Below, piece by piece: positions 63,134 to 64,000 of a stretch of 64,000 nt of DNA. The stretch covers positions 124,001-188,000 of the forward strand of contig NZ_JANKZL010000012.1 in assembly GCF_027568395.1 (NCBI RefSeq), given 5' to 3'. The number at the start of each line of letters is the position of its first letter. Position 1 is the stretch's first letter. Both the position numbers and the translations under genes were made by a program. This stretch comes from Aminobacter sp. HY435. Its GTDB lineage: Bacteria; Pseudomonadota; Alphaproteobacteria; Rhizobiales; Rhizobiaceae. A model generated the notes under the pieces. That model made no database searches. It saw nothing but the letters and a program-made list of their open reading frames with translations, and was not told where the DNA came from.

Positions 63134-64000
63134 TCAGCGCGCCAGGCGATAGCCGTAGATCCTGTCGAGTTCGAGTTCGCGGACGATACGGATGCCGTCT
63201 TCCAGCAGCTTGGGGTCTGCCGCACGGAGCGGCTTGCGTAGGGGCCCGGCCGGCAGGCCGACTGCCGCCATCAGCGACTTCATCGAAACCGGATTGACTG
63301 CCGCATAGGCGAAATGCAGCATCGGCAGATTGCGCAGCCAGGCTGCGCGGCAGGCGAATGCGTCTTCGCCACTCTCCCATGGCTTGGAGATGATCGCCAT
63401 CTCGCGCGGAATGATGTTGCCTGTCATGTTGGCGGTGCCATGGCCGCCCAGTGCCATGGTGGGGATGACAAGGCCGAGGTTGGGCGAGCAGCAGCACATG
63501 ACCGAGAGGTCGAGGTCGGCGCGGCAGACCTGCGCCACCTGTCCGACTCGTGTGGTCGATTCCTTGAGCACGACCATGTTGGGGTGGGCCGCGATGCGCT
63601 GGATGTCGGTCCAGTGCAGGTCCGTCTTCACGCGCGGGGGATTGTTGTAGAAGCCGATGGGGAAGTCGACCGCATCGCAAACTTCGAGCACATACTCGAC
63701 GATGGATTCGTTGTCGGCGCAGATGTAGGAAGGCGCGGCAATGATGGCGCCGTCTCCGCCTTCGTTCTTGGCATAGCGCACCAAGTCGATCGTGGCCTGG
63801 GTGTTGGAGCCCGTGCACCCGAAATAGAGGAGCATGTCGCCGCGCGGCATCTTTGCCGTTTCGGTGATGATCATGCGCCGCTCTTCCGGGTTCAGCATCG
63901 AGACTTCGCCGGTCGAGCCCATGATCAGGATCGCCTTTGTATGGTTCTGCCGGTGAAAATCGAGCAGGGTGCGAAACCCTTCGAGATCGACGGAGCCGTC
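63134..64000 (-). CDS. DapA/dihydrodipicolinate synthase-family lyase, 5' end beyond window
   Basis: 289 codons are visible and the frame stays open to position 64000, so the N-terminus is missing; an internal ATG at 63922 is not the start because conserved sequence (DGSVDLEGFRTLLDFH, KAILIMGSTGEVS) precedes it. Unlike the product of 13636-14595 it keeps the standard active-site elements: GSTGE, the Tyr in FYNNPPR and Schiff-base Lys in VVLKEST. Could be 4-hydroxy-tetrahydrodipicolinate synthase, N-acetylneuraminate lyase-like or another 2-oxo-acid aldolase; a catabolic paralogue is likely given the context. Confidence 0.87.
   Translation of the reverse strand, partial: DGSVDLEGFRTLLDFHRQNHTKAILIMGSTGEVSMLNPEERRMIITETAKMPRGDMLLYFGCTGSNTQATIDLVRYAKNEGGDGAIIAAPSYICADNESIVEYVLEVCDAVDFPIGFYNNPPRVKTDLHWTDIQRIAAHPNMVVLKESTTRVGQVAQVCRADLDLSVMCCCSPNLGLVIPTMALGGHGTANMTGNIIPREMAIISKPWESGEDAFACRAAWLRNLPMLHFAYAAVNPVSMKSLMAAVGLPAGPLRKPLRAADPKLLEDGIRIVRELELDRIYGYRLAR

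Overview
The window is GC-rich, densely coded alphaproteobacterial DNA. Gene families, many LysR regulators, many ABC importers and rhizobial-type intergenic hairpin repeats suggest Rhizobiales, probably a Phyllobacteriaceae member such as Mesorhizobium or Aminobacter. That placement is inference. I see no tRNA, rRNA, phage, transposase or CRISPR array. The window reads as a run of catabolic operons, each with its own importer and local regulator.

Layout. (a) 1-5.3 kb: minus-strand operon of a peptide-type binding protein, a DAO-family oxidase, a RidA deaminase and an FMN hydroxy-acid dehydrogenase cut by the window edge, divergent from a LysR gene. (b) 5.5-11.1 kb: LivK-type binding protein and LysR (minus), then an FAD monooxygenase, a cofactor-free 2,4-dioxygenase of the HOD/QDO/AqdC family and a formamidase-like alpha/beta hydrolase. 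This is the gene set expected for opening 4-quinolone rings. (c) 11.1-23 kb: LysR, aldehyde dehydrogenase, an atypical DapA-family protein, 3-hydroxyanthranilate 3,4-dioxygenase, two more LivK paralogues flanking a metallo-hydrolase, LivHMGF, and aspartate dehydrogenase. (d) 23-29.2 kb: PaaK-like CoA ligase and a DUF1330 protein (minus), divergent from an Fe3+/polyamine-type ABC importer, with a rich operator region between. (e) 29.3-36.2 kb: LacI, pentose-type ABC importer, short-chain dehydrogenase and FGGY kinase, consistent with ribitol-to-ribulose-5-phosphate catabolism. (f) 36.3-44 kb: peptide importer genes split over two divergent operons around MarR operators, with a creatininase-family amidohydrolase and an isoaspartyl peptidase/asparaginase. 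(g) 44.5-62.3 kb: a long operon with GntR, rhodanese, full Dpp importer, alpha/beta hydrolase, acyl-CoA synthetase, CocE hydrolase, M20 amidohydrolase, malonyl-CoA decarboxylase and malonyl-CoA synthetase, then a MalY-type C-S lyase and a persulfide-dioxygenase-like protein. (h) 62.3-64 kb: TetR and a DapA-family lyase (minus, cut by the edge).

Two candidate systems stand out. The first is a quinolone-ring pathway: hydroxylation, CO-releasing ring cleavage, N-deacylation, then 3-hydroxyanthranilate ring opening, fed by a Liv importer with three binding proteins. The second is a pathway for imported N-malonylated (or similarly acylated) amino-acid conjugates. There the amidase would release malonate and a cysteine conjugate, MatB and malonyl-CoA decarboxylase would turn malonate into acetyl-CoA, and the C-S lyase, rhodanese and persulfide dioxygenase would deal with the sulfur. 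Individual enzyme families are well supported by motifs; the substrates are inference.
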